Of a DNA stretch of 64,000 bases, positions 18,473 through 26,732 are shown one piece after another. How positions within the stretch are numbered: position 1 is the first letter of the stretch; each line of letters starts with the position of its first letter. The stretch lies in NCBI RefSeq assembly GCF_005938675.2, contig NZ_VCCH02000040.1, forward strand, positions 1-64,000, in the 5' to 3' direction. The notes beneath the pieces were generated by a model. It had not been told where the DNA came from and made no database searches. It worked only from the letters and a program-made list of their open reading frames with translations. The position numbers and the translations under genes were made by a program. Source of the DNA: Mycobacterium sp. KBS0706. Lineage in GTDB: Bacteria; Pseudomonadota; Alphaproteobacteria; DSM-16000; Inquilinaceae.

Positions 18473-18985
18473 TCATCTGGGAAACAATTGCAGCGTCATG
18501 TCCCGGATGAGGGCCGTAAACTTTGGGTCCGCGGGGCCGGTCGCCTGATCGAGATACCCGGATACCGCCGAGGCCTCCCCGCCTGCCGCGCAGAATGCCG
18601 CCCTGGCCACGATCGGCCGCTTCGTCGCCGCGGTTGGAAGCGACTGAACGTTGCAGAGATCGACCGCCAGGATGTCGGGTGAGGGATTGAAGACAACGGT
18701 GACGGAATAGTCGCGGTTCGCGGAGGGGCCTGGGGTGGTCGTAAAGCGGGTCTTCGGTCCGACCGGGGTGCCCGTCATGAGTGCGGTCACCGCTTGATCG
18801 AAGCCGGGGGTTCCGAACGGATTTCCCAGGACCGTGGTCCGTAGATCTCGCCCGTCCGCAGCGGCGAAGAATTCAGCACTCGAGTAAAGCGGATTGATGT
18901 CCTCGACGACAACACGGTCGCTCGAGCATCCGCCCACGATGAAGACGCCGGCGACAACAACAACTGTTCGGAACAGGACTGCCAT
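18473..18985 (-). CDS. Predicted small lipoprotein in the sulfatase cluster
   Basis: A 170-residue protein with signal peptide and lipobox IVGGC (Cys near residue 20), then 'SSDRVVVEDINPLYSSAEFFAAADGRDLRTTVLGNPFG', a possible small beta domain and a Cys pair ('LAVDLCNVQSLP' and 'RAAFCAAGGEASAVSGYLDQ'). I do not recognise a family. ATG at 18985 with a GGGAGG ribosome binding site; an open frame upstream to 19372 is the antisense-free overlap with the sulfatase gene, not coding. G+C is visibly lower than in the surroundings. Confidence 0.75.
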   Translation of the reverse strand: MAVLFRTVVVVAGVFIVGGCSSDRVVVEDINPLYSSAEFFAAADGRDLRTTVLGNPFGTPGFDQAVTALMTGTPVGPKTRFTTTPGPSANRDYSVTVVFNPSPDILAVDLCNVQSLPTAATKRPIVARAAFCAAGGEASAVSGYLDQATGPADPKFTALIRDMTLQLFPR

Positions 18986-19080
18986 GTTCTGCCTCCCAAT
19001 ACCAGATACATCCAGAGAGGAATTCGTCGCGACCAGAAAGGGATGGGCAGCCTGATGACTACCCGTCGTTTCGTGGCCGG

Positions 19081-20868
19081 CTAGTTGCCGGGCATGCTCT
19101 TGATCGCCGCGTCGACCTGCTTCTTGACGGCATCCAGGTTGAAGGAGGCCGGGTCCTGCATCGGGGGGTAGTCGATCGCCGTGAGGGCGAGGTTCTTGAC
19201 CACCTCCTGAACCGAGACGAAGCGCCAGAACTCGCGGGCATAGAAGTCGTTCATATAGCCACCGCCGAGATCGTTGAGGGTCTGGCCACTGATCGACGGC
19301 GTCCGTTCGAACGGATCCTGGCGAATGTTGACCATCGTCGGCATGTCCGTCGTCACCTTCGGACCGGGCCATCCTTCGGGCTGCTGATAGAACTGGAATT
19401 TGAAGTCGTCGATGCGCACGGCACCCAGCTGCGGGCCGCCGAAATAGAAGAACTCACGGCGCGCGGACGGCGCCTTGCCCAGCAGCAGGTCCAGCTGGTT
19501 GTAGCCGTCCAGGTGGTTCTTGTAGCTCCGGTCACCGAGCTGCACGCCTTTCAGGAGCTGGTCGGTGATGTCGGGATTCCCGGCGGCCGCCACGAGGGTG
19601 GGGAACCAGTCGAGGGCGGAGAAGATGCCGTTCTCAACCGTGCCAGGCTTGACCTTGCCCGGCCAGCGGATGATCGCCGGAGCGCGGAAGCCGCCCTCCA
19701 TCACGGTTCCCTTGGTGCCCTTGAACGGTGTCATGCCGCCATCGGGCCAGGTGAACACCTCCGCCCCGTTGTCGGTGGTGAAGATGACGATGGTGTTGTC
19801 GGCCTCGCCGATATCCTCCAGGTGCTTCAGGATGGCGCCGACGCTGTCATCCAGCTGCGCCATGCCGGCTTCCTCGAGGCCGAAGTTGCTCTCGCTGTTC
19901 ATGAGGGCCTGATACTTCGGCGACAGGAACGTCCACACATGCATGCGTGTCGTGTTGTGCCAAACGAAGAACGGCTTGCCGTCCGCCTTGGCCTTGTCGA
20001 TGAAGTCGGTCGAAGCCTTGACCAGCACTTCATCGATGGTCCCCATGTCGTATTTGGCCTTGGGCGTGATGTCGTGCATGTTCGGCACGTTCGACATATC
20101 CGGGTATGGGGCCAGCGGACCTTCATCGACGATCCTCTGCTTGCCGATCTTGCCCCAGCGCGGCTGCTCGGTCGTATCGTCGGTGTCCGTCGCCCAGCAG
20201 TGCAGCAAGTTGCGCGGGCCGACCTTGTCGCGATAGGCCTGATCATTCGGGAACGAGTACCAGTAGGGATCCGACATCGCGTCGAGGTGGTACAGGTATC
20301 CGAAGAACTCATCAAATCCGTGCAGCGTCGGCAGATACTTGTTCAGATCGCCGAGATGGTTCTTGCCGAACTGGCCGGTGGCATACCCCTGGACCTTGAG
20401 GGCGGCGGCGATGGTTGCGGCCTTGTCCGGCATGCCGACATCCGCGCCGGCCTGGCCCACGGTGGTCAGGCCCGTGCGCAACGGGATCTCACCGGTGATG
20501 AAGCTCGCCCGACCTGCGGTGCAACTCGCCTCCGCATAATAGTCGGTGAACATCATGCCCTCGGATGCCAGCTTGTCGAGGTTGGGCGTCTTCCCGGACA
20601 TCATGCCTCGATGGTAGGCGCCGATGTTGAACCAGCCGATGTCGTCGCCCATGATGACGACGATGTTGGGCTTCGCGCCCGGGGCCGCCGGCGTCGGCGC
20701 GTTCTGGGCCTCGGCCGCCGCGAAAGGCATTGTCACCCCGGCCGCCGCAGCCAGCGCCGTGCCCGAAAGCAGCAGCTCCCGCCGGCTGACTCCGGCTACC
20801 GATGTCGATCCCTGCGGGTGCTTGCCGTCGATGTCGACCGTCTCGGGCGTCCTATCGATCGGATCCAT
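19081..20868 (-). CDS. Tat-exported arylsulfatase
   Basis: A 595-residue type I sulfatase that hydrolyses sulfate esters. A twin-arginine signal is at about residues 28-55 (SRRELLLSG). The active site is CTAGR with Cys116, the residue converted to formylglycine (the CxAxR variant of the sulfatase motif), flanked by 'YAEASCTAGRASFITG'. The metal-binding Asp pair is at 75-76 in 'VIMGDDIGWFNIG'; 'FTTDNGAEVFTWPDGGMTPFKGTKGTVMEGGFRAPAIIRWPG' is the C-terminal half signature. Its maturase gene follows 25 bp upstream in transcription order. The substrate class is not readable from the sequence. ATG preceded by CAGGAGG. Confidence 0.95.
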   Translation of the reverse strand: MDPIDRTPETVDIDGKHPQGSTSVAGVSRRELLLSGTALAAAAGVTMPFAAAEAQNAPTPAAPGAKPNIVVIMGDDIGWFNIGAYHRGMMSGKTPNLDKLASEGMMFTDYYAEASCTAGRASFITGEIPLRTGLTTVGQAGADVGMPDKAATIAAALKVQGYATGQFGKNHLGDLNKYLPTLHGFDEFFGYLYHLDAMSDPYWYSFPNDQAYRDKVGPRNLLHCWATDTDDTTEQPRWGKIGKQRIVDEGPLAPYPDMSNVPNMHDITPKAKYDMGTIDEVLVKASTDFIDKAKADGKPFFVWHNTTRMHVWTFLSPKYQALMNSESNFGLEEAGMAQLDDSVGAILKHLEDIGEADNTIVIFTTDNGAEVFTWPDGGMTPFKGTKGTVMEGGFRAPAIIRWPGKVKPGTVENGIFSALDWFPTLVAAAGNPDITDQLLKGVQLGDRSYKNHLDGYNQLDLLLGKAPSARREFFYFGGPQLGAVRIDDFKFQFYQQPEGWPGPKVTTDMPTMVNIRQDPFERTPSISGQTLNDLGGGYMNDFYAREFWRFVSVQEVVKNLALTAIDYPPMQDPASFNLDAVKKQVDAAIKSMPGN

Positions 20869-20893
20869 GGGTTGGTTCCTCCTGTTCGACAGA

Positions 20894-21877
20894 TCAAGGG
20901 GCGGGTGAGGCGCTCCCTCGTTTCACGCAGCGGAAGCCGATATGGCTCATGGAAGTGTCGACCGGCTGGGCATGGCGCGCGGCCGGGCGATAGCGCCGGC
21001 AGTAGTTCGGGGCGCAGAGATGGGATCCGCCCTTGACGACACGGCGCGGAATCCGGAAGTGCGCCGTGGCGTGGTCGTAGCTCGCCTCCAGCTTGCCGCC
21101 GCGCGGGTTCTGCGACACGCAGCACGCCTTCGGCGCATCGGGCTGGTGGCGGTCGGCCCAGAAGTCGCTCGTCCACTCCCAGACATTGCCGATCATGTCG
21201 TGCAGGCCGTAGCCGTTCGCGGGGAACGCCTCAACCGGCGATGTCCGGGGATAGCCATCGGCCTCCAGGTTCTCGTGGGGAAACGCGCCCTGCCAGGTGT
21301 TCGCCATGTGGCGGCCGCCGGGCGTGAACGCGTCGCCCCAGGCGAACTCCGCGCCGTCGAGGCCGCCGCGGGCCGCGAACTCCCACTCGGCTTCGGTGGG
21401 GAGGTCCTTGCCGGCCCAGGCCGCATAGGCGACGACGTCCTGGTAGGCCACATGAACCACCGGCTGGTCGTCGAGGCCCTCGATGCCGCTGCCGGGCCCA
21501 CGGGGGTGACGCCAATCCGCGCCGCTGCGGAAGTCCCACCACTGCGAACAGTTGCGCAGGTCGACCGGACGCGCCGGAGGCGTGAAGACGAGCGAAGCGG
21601 CCTTCAGCATCTCGGGCTTTGCGCCGGGGTAGTCCCTCGGATCCGGCGGGATCTCGGCGAAGGTCACGTAGCGGGTCGCATCGACAAAGGCGCGGAACCG
21701 CCGGTTGGTGACGGGTGTCCGGTCGATCCAGAAGTCGTCGACCCGAACGGCGTGCGCAGGCGCCTCCTCAGGGTAGTGACGATCGGAGCCCATCCGGAAA
21801 CTGCCGCCGGCGATCCAGATCATGTCCGGCTGTTCGAGATCCGCCTTTGCGCTTGAAATGGATGGATTCGAAATCAT
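20894..21877 (-). CDS. Formylglycine-generating enzyme (SUMF1 family sulfatase maturase)
   Basis: Copper-dependent oxidase that converts the sulfatase active-site Cys to formylglycine. The 327-residue protein has the FGE-sulfatase domain throughout: 'IWIAGGSFRMGSD', 'PVTNRRFRAFVDAT', 'DLPTEAEWEFAARGG', 'GNVWEWTSDFW', and the catalytic Cys pair five residues apart in 'KGGSHLCAPNYCRRYRPAAR' (Cys288 and Cys293), equivalent to Cys336/Cys341 in the human enzyme. No signal peptide, so it acts in the cytoplasm before Tat export of the sulfatase. I use the ATG at 21877; a TTG at 21889 is the alternative. Confidence 0.94.
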   Translation of the reverse strand: MISNPSISSAKADLEQPDMIWIAGGSFRMGSDRHYPEEAPAHAVRVDDFWIDRTPVTNRRFRAFVDATRYVTFAEIPPDPRDYPGAKPEMLKAASLVFTPPARPVDLRNCSQWWDFRSGADWRHPRGPGSGIEGLDDQPVVHVAYQDVVAYAAWAGKDLPTEAEWEFAARGGLDGAEFAWGDAFTPGGRHMANTWQGAFPHENLEADGYPRTSPVEAFPANGYGLHDMIGNVWEWTSDFWADRHQPDAPKACCVSQNPRGGKLEASYDHATAHFRIPRRVVKGGSHLCAPNYCRRYRPAARHAQPVDTSMSHIGFRCVKRGSASPAP

Positions 21878-21913
21878 CGAAGATGCCAATGCGTTGCGCT
21901 CGCTGAGCCGCGG

Positions 21914-22744
21914 TCAGAAGCGGATGGTGACGCCGAGAACCGGCCCGTAGAGCGCGAGGTCGTCGAGGGGGGCGTGGTCGCCGAAATCGTAGCCGAGGTA
22001 GCGGTAGCCGACCGCACCTGAGACCGAGTTGTTGAAGCGGTACTCGACGGCGCCGAGCACCTGCCAGGTGAGGTCGGAGTTGCCGGCGCCGATGTCGGCG
22101 TAGCCGATCAGCGAGAAACCGTCGCCGAGCTCCGCGCTGGCGCGGACACCGACGAGGCCATCGATGATGGTGTCGCTTTTGCTGAAGCCGCGCGACAGGC
22201 CGAGCCGGCCCTGTCCCTTGAAGTCGGTGTCCAGCCACAGCCCCACAATCCGGGCGCCGACCAGGAGATCGACGCTGTATCTCGGGTCGTCGACCACCCT
22301 GGCGGTGGCGCCGATGGTGGCCAGAAGCGCTTCCAGGTTGGTGTGATATCGGGTCCTGAAGGCGCCTGGCAGGTTGCCGTCGACGCTGAGGGACACGTAG
22401 TCGAGGTCGACAAGCAGGCCGATCCGCTCGTAGCGGACCGTGCCGACGATCATGCCGGCGAAATCGAGATCGCTCAGGATGTCCGAGAAGTCCTTGTCGA
22501 TCGACAACGACGGGATGCCGCGTTCTCCGCGGGGCCTGAAGTCGCGGGTGCTGCCACTGACCGAGGGCAGCCAGGCATAGGGTGTGATCCGGACAAACCA
22601 CGGCCCGGCCTCCGTACCGGCGGGTGGCGGTGCGGCCGTGTCCTGGGCCATGGCGGGGGGTGCGGAGGCCACGCAGCACAGGGCCGCGAGGGCCGCGCCG
22701 ATGGCCCTTGCCCGCTGGGTGGCGTCCGCGAAGGCCGTCACCAT
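21914..22744 (-). CDS. Beta-barrel outer-membrane protein in the sulfatase cluster
   Basis: A 276-residue protein with a signal peptide ending near 'APPAMAQ'. The mature part is made of alternating amphipathic strands, such as 'WFVRITPYAWLPSVSGS', 'AGMIVGTVRYERIGLLVDLDYVSLSVDG' and 'WQVLGAVEYRFNNSVSGAVGYRYLGYDFG', and ends with Phe ('LGVTIRF'), the normal BamA recognition end. No channel specificity can be read. ATG at 22744 has a GGGAGG ribosome binding site; the upstream in-frame ATG is less likely. It could admit the sulfated substrate or product; inference only. Confidence 0.85.
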   Translation of the reverse strand: MVTAFADATQRARAIGAALAALCCVASAPPAMAQDTAAPPPAGTEAGPWFVRITPYAWLPSVSGSTRDFRPRGERGIPSLSIDKDFSDILSDLDFAGMIVGTVRYERIGLLVDLDYVSLSVDGNLPGAFRTRYHTNLEALLATIGATARVVDDPRYSVDLLVGARIVGLWLDTDFKGQGRLGLSRGFSKSDTIIDGLVGVRASAELGDGFSLIGYADIGAGNSDLTWQVLGAVEYRFNNSVSGAVGYRYLGYDFGDHAPLDDLALYGPVLGVTIRF

Positions 22745-22834
22745 TTCGGCTTTCCTCCCTGTTGTCGGCCCGCCGTTGAACCAGCGGATCACGCTTCGGC
22801 CCCGCGTCAGGCCGCCGCCGTCATGCCGTTCCCA

Positions 22835-23341
22835 TCATTGGCCCATGGTGATTTCGATCGCGTCGGCGCCGAGGCTCAGCATCAGCCCTTCGCGCTTGGC
22901 GACGAGATGCATGACGACGCCGCTGTCGTTCTTGAGCCAGAGATCGCCGCCGCTCGCGGTGCCGATGGCAAAGCCGTAGCGGCCCTGGGCGTAGGTCCCG
23001 GGGAACTGCTCGATGCTCTGCAACTGATAGACCTCGCCACGGGCTTCGATCGTCGACAGTCCGATGCCGCCGATGCCGACGCCGCCGACCTTGAACGGAT
23101 AGGTCCGGCCGCGGAAATTCAGGGTCCCGCCGCCAGCGCTGCCGCTGCCGATATAGGCTGCCTGGACCTCATGCATCTCCACGGTGCCGTCGGGCGCCTG
23201 GCCTTGGACCGTCGCGGGACCGGCCCCGGACTGCTGGCCGGAGCAAGCCGCAAGCAGCAACGCCGGGAGTGCATATAATATGATGCGCCCTCTATGTCTT
23301 GTACTAGGCCGGTGATCCTCAATCAATTGCGCGCTGGTCAT
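22835..23341 (-). CDS. Predicted lipoprotein, first gene of the sulfatase cluster
   Basis: A 168-residue protein. The N-terminal hydrophobic segment ends in a lipobox 'ALLLAACSG' with Cys33, after a rather long basic n-region 'EDHRPSTRHRGR'. The mature part is glycine-rich and beta-like: 'YIGSGSAGGGTLNFRGRTYPFKVGGVGIGGIGLSTIEARGEVYQL' and 'YGFAIGTASGGDLWLKNDSGVVMHLVAK'. This recalls YSC84/DUF1134-like glycine-rich proteins, but I do not assign it. ATG at 23341 has a GGGAGAGGA ribosome binding site. The 432-bp gap upstream should hold the cluster promoter. Confidence 0.78.
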   Translation of the reverse strand: MTSAQLIEDHRPSTRHRGRIILYALPALLLAACSGQQSGAGPATVQGQAPDGTVEMHEVQAAYIGSGSAGGGTLNFRGRTYPFKVGGVGIGGIGLSTIEARGEVYQLQSIEQFPGTYAQGRYGFAIGTASGGDLWLKNDSGVVMHLVAKREGLMLSLGADAIEITMGQ

Positions 23342-23773
23342 GATTGTCCTCTCCCTTCAACAATCACCCACGCCTTCTTATTTTAGAACTAACGTCCCAT
23401 TTTTTTGAGTTATACCAAGTTTTTCCGAAACTTTCCACCAGTAACTTGTGGATCGTTGTTCTTGAGGCTTCATCATATGGCTCCGGAAGCCCTCGATAGG
23501 CCCCTGAGGTCGGGATCGACTGATGAATTCCGGAGCGGGCGCTTGACATATTTGAGCGGCGCCAGTGCCCTCAGAGCCACGGCGAGAGGCGGTCACGTCC
23601 GCTCTGGGCGATCACTTCAAACTGGCGACCGAAAGTCGGCGTCCAGACGGTGGCTGAAGGTCCGGAATGGTGCGATCCGGTCGCCGCGGCCAACCGGCGC
23701 GATCGACCGCTTCCCGCCCTCCGCGGACAATTGGTGTCTTCCGGATAATCCGCCCGTCCACGCCGGTCTGGCC
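23342..23773. other. 432-bp intergenic region upstream of the sulfatase cluster
   Basis: No gene that I can support. The part from 23365 to 23550 is noticeably AT-richer than the neighbours, which fits a promoter for the minus-strand cluster that begins at 23341. I did not find a convincing -35/-10 pair or an operator dyad. Short open frames here have no family features. The 3' end of the araC-type gene lies on the other side, so this region carries only one promoter. Confidence 0.5.
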
Positions 23774-24637
23774 TCACCCCCGGAAGCTTCGCCGGAAGTC
23801 GCGAGGCGTCATCGCCTTCAGCGCCCGGAACTGGCGGTTGAAATTGGCGATGTTCTGGTAGCCGACCTCGTCTGCGACATGGGCGATCGGCCGGTCGCTG
23901 TTGATCAGCAGCGAGCAGGCCTGGCCGATGCGCAGCTGCGCCACGTAGCGTGACACGGTCAGCCGGGTGTGCCGGCGGAAGAAGCGGTGGAAGGCCGAAG
24001 GGCTGAGGCAGGCCAGGCCGGTCAGCGCCGCGATCGGGATCTCGTCGCGGTAGTGGGCATGGATGTGGTTCAGCACCCGGTCGATCCGCGCCTGCTCCGG
24101 CGCCGCCACGGCGGCCGGCAGCGGCGCCGGGGCGGCCAGCGGCGCGCGGCCCTCGTCCCGTGCCAGGGCGGTCAGCACCTCGATCAGCCGCAGCAGGCGG
24201 CCGGCGGGGTCGAGATCCGGCATCGCCTCGATCGCCGGCCGCACCGCAGCGGCGGCACCGGCGGAGAAGGCGAGGCCGCGCCCGGCCTCGTCGAGGATGC
24301 GCCCGACCGGCCGCAGCTCGGCCAGCGACCCGACCAGCCGCGCCGCCCAGTCCGGCGAGAACCACATCACCAGGGCGATGTGCGGCCGGGCCGGGTCGAT
24401 CCGCTCTCGCGAGCACCAGGTGTGCGGCAGGTTCGGGCCGACCAGCACCAGGTCGCCGTCATCGTATTGGCCGAGATGGTCGCCGACATGGCGCTGGCCG
24501 CGACTGTTCAGCGTCAGCGTCAGCTCGAATTCCGGGTGGTAGTGCCATTCGAACGGGATGGCGTCGTCCAGCCGCCGGTTCAGCAGCGTCCAGGACGCAT
24601 CCCCTGGTACCGTCACCTTCTCGAAGATCGGCTGCAT
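23774..24637 (-). CDS. AraC family transcriptional regulator
   Basis: A 287-residue regulator with an N-terminal cupin-like effector domain ('FEWHYHPEFELTLTLNSRGQRHVGDHLGQYDDGDLVLVGPNLPHTW', residues about 28-75) and a C-terminal double HTH ('ALTGLACLSPSAFHRFFRRHTRLTVSRYVAQLRIGQACSLLINSDRPIAHVADEVGYQNIANFNRQFRALKAMTPRDFRRSF'). It is divergent from the phytanoyl-CoA-dioxygenase-like gene, with 151 bp between the starts, so it very probably regulates that gene. The ligand is unknown; cupin AraC proteins usually bind sugars or small organic molecules. Confidence 0.92.
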   Translation of the reverse strand: MQPIFEKVTVPGDASWTLLNRRLDDAIPFEWHYHPEFELTLTLNSRGQRHVGDHLGQYDDGDLVLVGPNLPHTWCSRERIDPARPHIALVMWFSPDWAARLVGSLAELRPVGRILDEAGRGLAFSAGAAAAVRPAIEAMPDLDPAGRLLRLIEVLTALARDEGRAPLAAPAPLPAAVAAPEQARIDRVLNHIHAHYRDEIPIAALTGLACLSPSAFHRFFRRHTRLTVSRYVAQLRIGQACSLLINSDRPIAHVADEVGYQNIANFNRQFRALKAMTPRDFRRSFRG

Positions 24638-24788
24638 CGCGGAAACTGATACGCAAGGACGGCCCCGGCGCCATCCGACGCGACTCCAGTATCAGTTTTC
24701 GGCAGGCGACGCCAACACGGCAGGTCCGGACGGCGCTACAGTTGCGGATATGGACGGCCGAACGCCGCACCGCTCAGGGGAGACGCCG

Positions 24789-25742
24789 ATGGACCGCTAT
24801 CAGTATGGGGACAACCGACCGGGCAATGCCTCGGTCTCCTACACCTACGACACCCAGCTCAAGGACATCGACAAGACGCTGCCGCTGCGCGTCCTGTCCG
24901 AGGCGGACTGGAAGCACTGGATCACCTGGGGCTATGTCGTGGTCCCCAACGCCGTGCCGGCCGAGCATGTCCAGCGCACCCGCGATCTGCTGTGGGAGTT
25001 CCAGGAGATGGATCCGAAGGATCCGGAGAGCTGGGTCAAGCCGCAGCTGCGCGACCATGCGATGAAGGAGCTGAACAACAGCGGCATGGTCGAGATCTAC
25101 AACCACCAGCTGCTGTGGGAGAACCGCCAGCACCAGCGGATTTACGACGCCTTCGTCGACATCTGGGACACCGAGCGGCTGTGGGTCACCATCGACCGCG
25201 CCAACCTGAACCCGCCGAACCGGCAGGCCCGCGGCTTCAACGGCTTCATCCACTGGGACGCCGACACCTCGCTGACGCCGCTGCCGGTGAACTGCCAGGG
25301 CGTGCTGTCGCTGGTCGACACCGACCCGGAGATGGGCGGCTTCCAATGCGTGCCGGAGCTGTTCCGGACGCTGGAGGCTTGGCGCGAGAGCCAGCCGGCC
25401 GACCGCAACCCCTGGGCGCCGGACACCACAGGCTTCGAGATCCGGAACATCACCATGAAGGCCGGCGACCTGCTGATTTTCAACAGTCTGCTGGCCCACG
25501 GCATCCGGCCGAACCGGTCGCAGGACCGGGTGCGGATGGCGCAGTACATCTCGATGACCCCGGCCGATGAGGGCAACGCCCAGCTGCGCGAGTGGCGCGT
25601 CCAGTCCTGGCGCGACCGCGAGCCGCCGCAGGGCTACGCCTTCCCCGGCGATCCGCGCGAGTGGGAGAAGACCCGCTACGAGCGTGCCAGGCTGACCCCG
25701 CTGGGCGAGAAGCTGCTCGGCCTCGCCTCCTGGGACGAATAG
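24789..25742 (+). CDS. Phytanoyl-CoA dioxygenase (PhyH) family Fe(II)/2-oxoglutarate enzyme
   Basis: A 317-residue cytosolic hydroxylase candidate. The metal-binding facial triad is visible: His155 and Asp157 in 'FIHWDAD', and His237 in 'LAHGIRPNRSQDRVRM', followed by an Arg for 2-oxoglutarate binding. The PhyH-type opening 'HWITWGYVVVPNAVPAEHVQRTRDLLWEFQ' is at about residues 43-72. The substrate is unknown; many such family members hydroxylate small secondary metabolites or osmolytes. ATG at 24789 is preceded by AGGGGAG. Divergent AraC regulator upstream. Confidence 0.9.
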   Translation: MDRYQYGDNRPGNASVSYTYDTQLKDIDKTLPLRVLSEADWKHWITWGYVVVPNAVPAEHVQRTRDLLWEFQEMDPKDPESWVKPQLRDHAMKELNNSGMVEIYNHQLLWENRQHQRIYDAFVDIWDTERLWVTIDRANLNPPNRQARGFNGFIHWDADTSLTPLPVNCQGVLSLVDTDPEMGGFQCVPELFRTLEAWRESQPADRNPWAPDTTGFEIRNITMKAGDLLIFNSLLAHGIRPNRSQDRVRMAQYISMTPADEGNAQLREWRVQSWRDREPPQGYAFPGDPREWEKTRYERARLTPLGEKLLGLASWDE

Positions 25743-25820
25743 TCGACGGTTTGCGCCGGTTCTGTCCGATCCTCCCTTTCGCCCCCATCTCCTTGGGAAC
25801 GAAAGGGAGGAGTCCGCACC

Positions 25821-26645
25821 ATGGATCTGCACGGCAAGACCATCCTGATCACCGGCTCGACCGACGGAGTCGGCGTCTGGGTCGCCCGCCGGCTGGCGGC
25901 AGACGGCGCCCATGTCCTGCTGCACGGCCGGAGCGAGGCCCGCGGCCGGGCGGTGCTGGAGGCGATCCGGGCGGAGGGCGGCAGCGCCGAGTTCCTACCG
26001 GCCGATCTGTCCGCGCTGGCCGAGGTGCGGCGGCTGGCCGAGGCCGTATTGGCGCGGCACGACCGGATCGACGTCCTGATCAACAATGCCGGAATCGGCC
26101 TCGGGCTGGATCAGACCCGGCGCGAGACCAGCGCCGACGGGTATGAGCTGCGCTTCGCCGTGAACTACCTCGCCGGCTTCCTGCTGACCCGGCTGCTGCT
26201 GCCGGTGCTGCGGCGCAGCGCTCCGGCGCGGATCGTCAACGTCGCTTCGGCCGGACAGCAGGAGATCGATTTCGACGACGTCATGCTGACCCACGGCTAC
26301 AGCGGCATGCGCGCCTATTGCCAGAGCAAGCTGGCGCAGATCCTGTTCACCTTCGACCTCGCGGAGGAGTTGCGTGGTAGCGGCGTCACTGCAACCTGCC
26401 TGCACCCCGCGACCCATATGGACACGACCATGGTGCGGCAAGGCGGCTTCCAGCCGACCAGCACCGTTGAGGAGGGCGGCGAGGCGATCCTGGCGCTTGC
26501 GGTCTCACTCGGGCGGGAGGGCGAGAGCGGGGTCTATTTCAGCGGCCAGCACCCGGCCCGGCCGCTGGCCCAGGCCGAGGACCCGGCGGCGCGGGATCAA
26601 CTGCGGCGCCTCAGCACCCGCCTCGCCGGCCTCGAACCGGGCTGA
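25821..26645 (+). CDS. Short-chain dehydrogenase/reductase (SDR)
   Basis: A 274-residue NAD(P)-dependent oxidoreductase with the SDR order: cofactor loop TGSTDGVG near residue 11, NNAG near residue 89, catalytic Ser in 'NVASAGQQ' and Tyr-x3-Lys in 'YCQSKLAQ'. Arg40-type residues after beta2 ('LLHGRSEARG') suggest NADPH. The layout is close to the retinol dehydrogenase/oxidoreductase-type 'extended classical' SDRs, with 'DFDDVMLTHGYSGMRAYCQSKLAQ'. It follows the PhyH gene by 78 bp, same strand, and may be co-transcribed. ATG has an AGGGAGG ribosome binding site. Confidence 0.9.
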   Translation: MDLHGKTILITGSTDGVGVWVARRLAADGAHVLLHGRSEARGRAVLEAIRAEGGSAEFLPADLSALAEVRRLAEAVLARHDRIDVLINNAGIGLGLDQTRRETSADGYELRFAVNYLAGFLLTRLLLPVLRRSAPARIVNVASAGQQEIDFDDVMLTHGYSGMRAYCQSKLAQILFTFDLAEELRGSGVTATCLHPATHMDTTMVRQGGFQPTSTVEEGGEAILALAVSLGREGESGVYFSGQHPARPLAQAEDPAARDQLRRLSTRLAGLEPG

Positions 26646-26732
26646 ACCGCCGGCGCCTGGCCGGATCATGTCCCATTCGTAACTTGTCCGGGGCGAGGCG
26701 CGGCGCGAAGGTCGCGGCCTTGGAGGTGCGCG

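Noticed and set aside
18986..19372. N-terminal extension of the cluster lipoprotein
   Set aside because: It overlaps the sulfatase gene in another frame. The ATG at 18985 has a strong ribosome binding site and begins a normal lipoprotein signal.
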